A DNA stretch of 36,412 nt from Formivibrio sp. (GTDB lineage: Bacteria; Pseudomonadota; Gammaproteobacteria; Burkholderiales; Chitinibacteraceae): positions 1-36,412 of the forward strand of contig JARLJJ010000308.1 of NCBI GenBank assembly GCA_031291275.1. The letters are read 5' to 3'. A program made the position numbers and the translations under genes. This document shows positions 35,159 through 36,412 of the stretch, one piece after another. Position 1 is the stretch's first letter. Each line of letters begins with the position of its first letter. Under the pieces are notes generated by a model. That model was not told where the DNA came from and ran no database searches. It saw nothing but the letters and a program-made list of their open reading frames with translations.

Positions 35159-35746
35159 TTATTCGTGCCAGGTACGCACGCGGCCGGTATCGACATGGAC
35201 AAACTGCTCTTGCGGATAGAATCCGACACCGCCAACTCGCAAAGACAGCGCGGTATCGCGCAGATCGGTCAGCGGCAATCCGGCAAGGCGAATGTCGATT
35301 GCCTTGCCTTCCATGTGCAGGCTGTGATTGGCAACCCCGCCGCCACGCGAGTTGTGCAGCTTTGCGTTGGTAATCGGGCAGCGATAGCCGGAAATAACCT
35401 GGAAGGACTGTTCGCAGCTTAAATTTTGTTTCATCTGGAAGAGCAAATCGAAAAGCGCTGGATCAATCTGTCCGACTGCGCCGGTATAGTGGTCACGCAG
35501 AAAGTGGTTGAGTGTATTCAGAGATTCGGGAATGTATTGCCCGTCTTCCGCGTAGACCAAGGCAAGGTGCTCGCCGGTATGCGTATGCTCGAATGCCAAA
35601 CTGCGGGCTTTCGGCAGTGAAAACGAGGCAGGCTTGGGCAATGCGGCCAAGGTTTGACGGGAAAGAGGCAGAACCGCGCCAGCGACGGCCAGTTTCGCGG
35701 TATGACGCAGGAAATGGCGACGAGAAAATTTGCGTGATTCTGTCAT
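35159..35746 (-). CDS. mepK: Tat-exported DUF882 family protein, MepK/YcbK-like murein endopeptidase
   Basis: This 195-residue protein starts with a twin-arginine signal (SRRHFLRHTAKLAVAGAVLP). The DUF882/peptidase_M15-like core has GYRCPITNAKLH, NHSLHMEGKAIDIRL and FVHVDTGRVRTWHE, the metal-binding His/Asp set of E. coli MepK, which cuts mDap-mDap crosslinks. It lies 24 bp downstream of the L,D-transpeptidase gene that makes those crosslinks, as ycbB and ycbK are neighbours in E. coli. Confidence 0.93.
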   Translation of the reverse strand: MTESRKFSRRHFLRHTAKLAVAGAVLPLSRQTLAALPKPASFSLPKARSLAFEHTHTGEHLALVYAEDGQYIPESLNTLNHFLRDHYTGAVGQIDPALFDLLFQMKQNLSCEQSFQVISGYRCPITNAKLHNSRGGGVANHSLHMEGKAIDIRLAGLPLTDLRDTALSLRVGGVGFYPQEQFVHVDTGRVRTWHE

Positions 35747-35770
35747 GGTGACTCAGCCTGTGATTCAAAA

Positions 35771-36412
35771 CTATTGCAGACCCACAGGATGCAATAAGTC
35801 GGCGTTCTGGTCCATGGTGCGCTGACGCAAGGCTTCGTCCAGCAGTTCGTCTTGCCCGTAGATGTCTGGGAAAAAATAGACCCGACCATCCTCTTCAACG
35901 ACGCTCGTGGCATAGGTAATGACGACGGGCAGAGGCTCTTTTAGCCGCAAAGTTGAAGATGTACCTTTATTCATGGCGGCAAGGATGCGGTCTTCGTCCC
36001 ATTGTGGCTGATCCTGCAGAACGAATTCAGCAAGTGCTACCGGGTCTTCAACACGGATACAACCGTGGCTGAAATCCCGCCGGTCGCGCTGGAAAAGCAG
36101 TTGCGCAGGGGTGTGGTGCAGATAAATATTTTCGTTGTTCGGGAAAATGAACTTGATATCGCCAAGCGGATTTTCAGGCCCTGGGCGTTGGCGAATGCGC
36201 ATCTGGCCAAGTGAAACTGCATCTAGATTGGCGGCAGAAAGGCTCGTCAATACCTTGCCGTCCAATGTGACAAATTCATAGCCTTGTTGTTGAAAATAGC
36301 CGGGATCGCGGCGCAACCGAGGAATAACTTCTGAAAGTTCAATTGAGGGCGGAATATTCCAATAAGGACTGAATTCGATGTAGCGCATATCTTCGTTGAA
36401 GATCGGCGTGCG
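35771..36412 (-). CDS. ldtD: L,D-transpeptidase YcbB/LdtD-like, partial (N-terminus outside window)
   Basis: The C-terminal 214 codons of a YkuD-domain L,D-transpeptidase of the YcbB type are present. The catalytic His/Cys site reads LHHTPAQLLFQRDRRDFSHG and CIRVEDPVALAEF, and the preceding RYIEFSPYWNIPPSI is YcbB-like. The frame is open through the right edge (36412), so the N-terminal signal and PG-binding domain are outside. It forms 3-3 crosslinks in peptidoglycan; its neighbour is the DUF882 endopeptidase. Confidence 0.92.
   Translation of the reverse strand, partial: RTPIFNEDMRYIEFSPYWNIPPSIELSEVIPRLRRDPGYFQQQGYEFVTLDGKVLTSLSAANLDAVSLGQMRIRQRPGPENPLGDIKFIFPNNENIYLHHTPAQLLFQRDRRDFSHGCIRVEDPVALAEFVLQDQPQWDEDRILAAMNKGTSSTLRLKEPLPVVITYATSVVEEDGRVYFFPDIYGQDELLDEALRQRTMDQNADLLHPVGLQ

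Noticed and set aside
1-36412. CRISPR array, tRNA, rRNA or prophage content
   Set aside because: No regularly spaced repeats, no tRNA-like cloverleaf and no phage structural genes were seen.

Overview
The window reads as chromosomal DNA of a Gram-negative proteobacterium. It has a cyoABCDE bo3-type ubiquinol oxidase operon, a Tat-exported DUF882 (MepK/YcbK-like) protein beside a YcbB-like L,D-transpeptidase, WrbA, pirin and abundant chemotaxis and c-di-GMP genes. The mix suggests a beta- or gammaproteobacterium, but the sequence alone does not fix the genus. I see no tRNA, rRNA, CRISPR array or intact mobile element; the only mobile trace is an IS21-like end at the left edge.

Layout. 1-256: IS21-like terminal repeats and the tail of an unidentified reading frame. 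382-4127: two regulator/oxidoreductase pairs, MarR with a divergent SDR and LysR with a divergent YdbC/PdxI-like aldo-keto reductase. 4550-8914 (minus): a five-gene overlapping stressosome operon, globin-RsbR, RsbS, RsbT, RsbX-like phosphatase and an output protein RsbU_N-PAS-GGDEF-EAL. 9483-14369 (minus): cyoABCDE. 15299-17532: a DctP-like binding protein without a signal peptide, fused by a 4-bp overlap to a soluble PAS histidine kinase. 17924-19537: a Cache-domain chemoreceptor. 19613-22627 (minus): a SiaABCD-like partner-switch operon with a CBS-PP2C phosphatase, SiaB kinase, SiaC and a GGEEF diguanylate cyclase. 22989-28343: a divergent chemotaxis-like operon with a membrane CheA-like kinase lacking the CheW-type domain, a pseudo-receiver/CheX protein, a CheY, a very short MCP-like protein and a second CheX-like protein. 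28348-34219 (minus): a hydrolase, an ABM monooxygenase, WrbA, an amidohydrolase, DoxX, pirin and an isochorismatase-family hydrolase, headed by a divergent HxlR regulator. 34749-36412 (minus): a degenerate HMA protein and two peptidoglycan enzymes.

How it works together. About 24 kb of the window (4.5-28.3 kb) is signal transduction interrupted only by cyo. Two separate Ser/Thr partner-switching systems each end in a c-di-GMP enzyme. The first is a haem-globin stressosome whose output carries the RsbT-docking type of N-terminal domain, so gas or redox sensing may feed directly into c-di-GMP turnover. The second is SiaABC acting on a SiaD-like cyclase. Divergent from the Sia operon is a compact chemotaxis-like phosphorelay with two CheX-type phosphatases sharing the same C-terminal tail, which I consider the best candidate for an undescribed system. 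The 28-34 kb cluster looks like a quinone/electrophile detoxification set under HxlR control.
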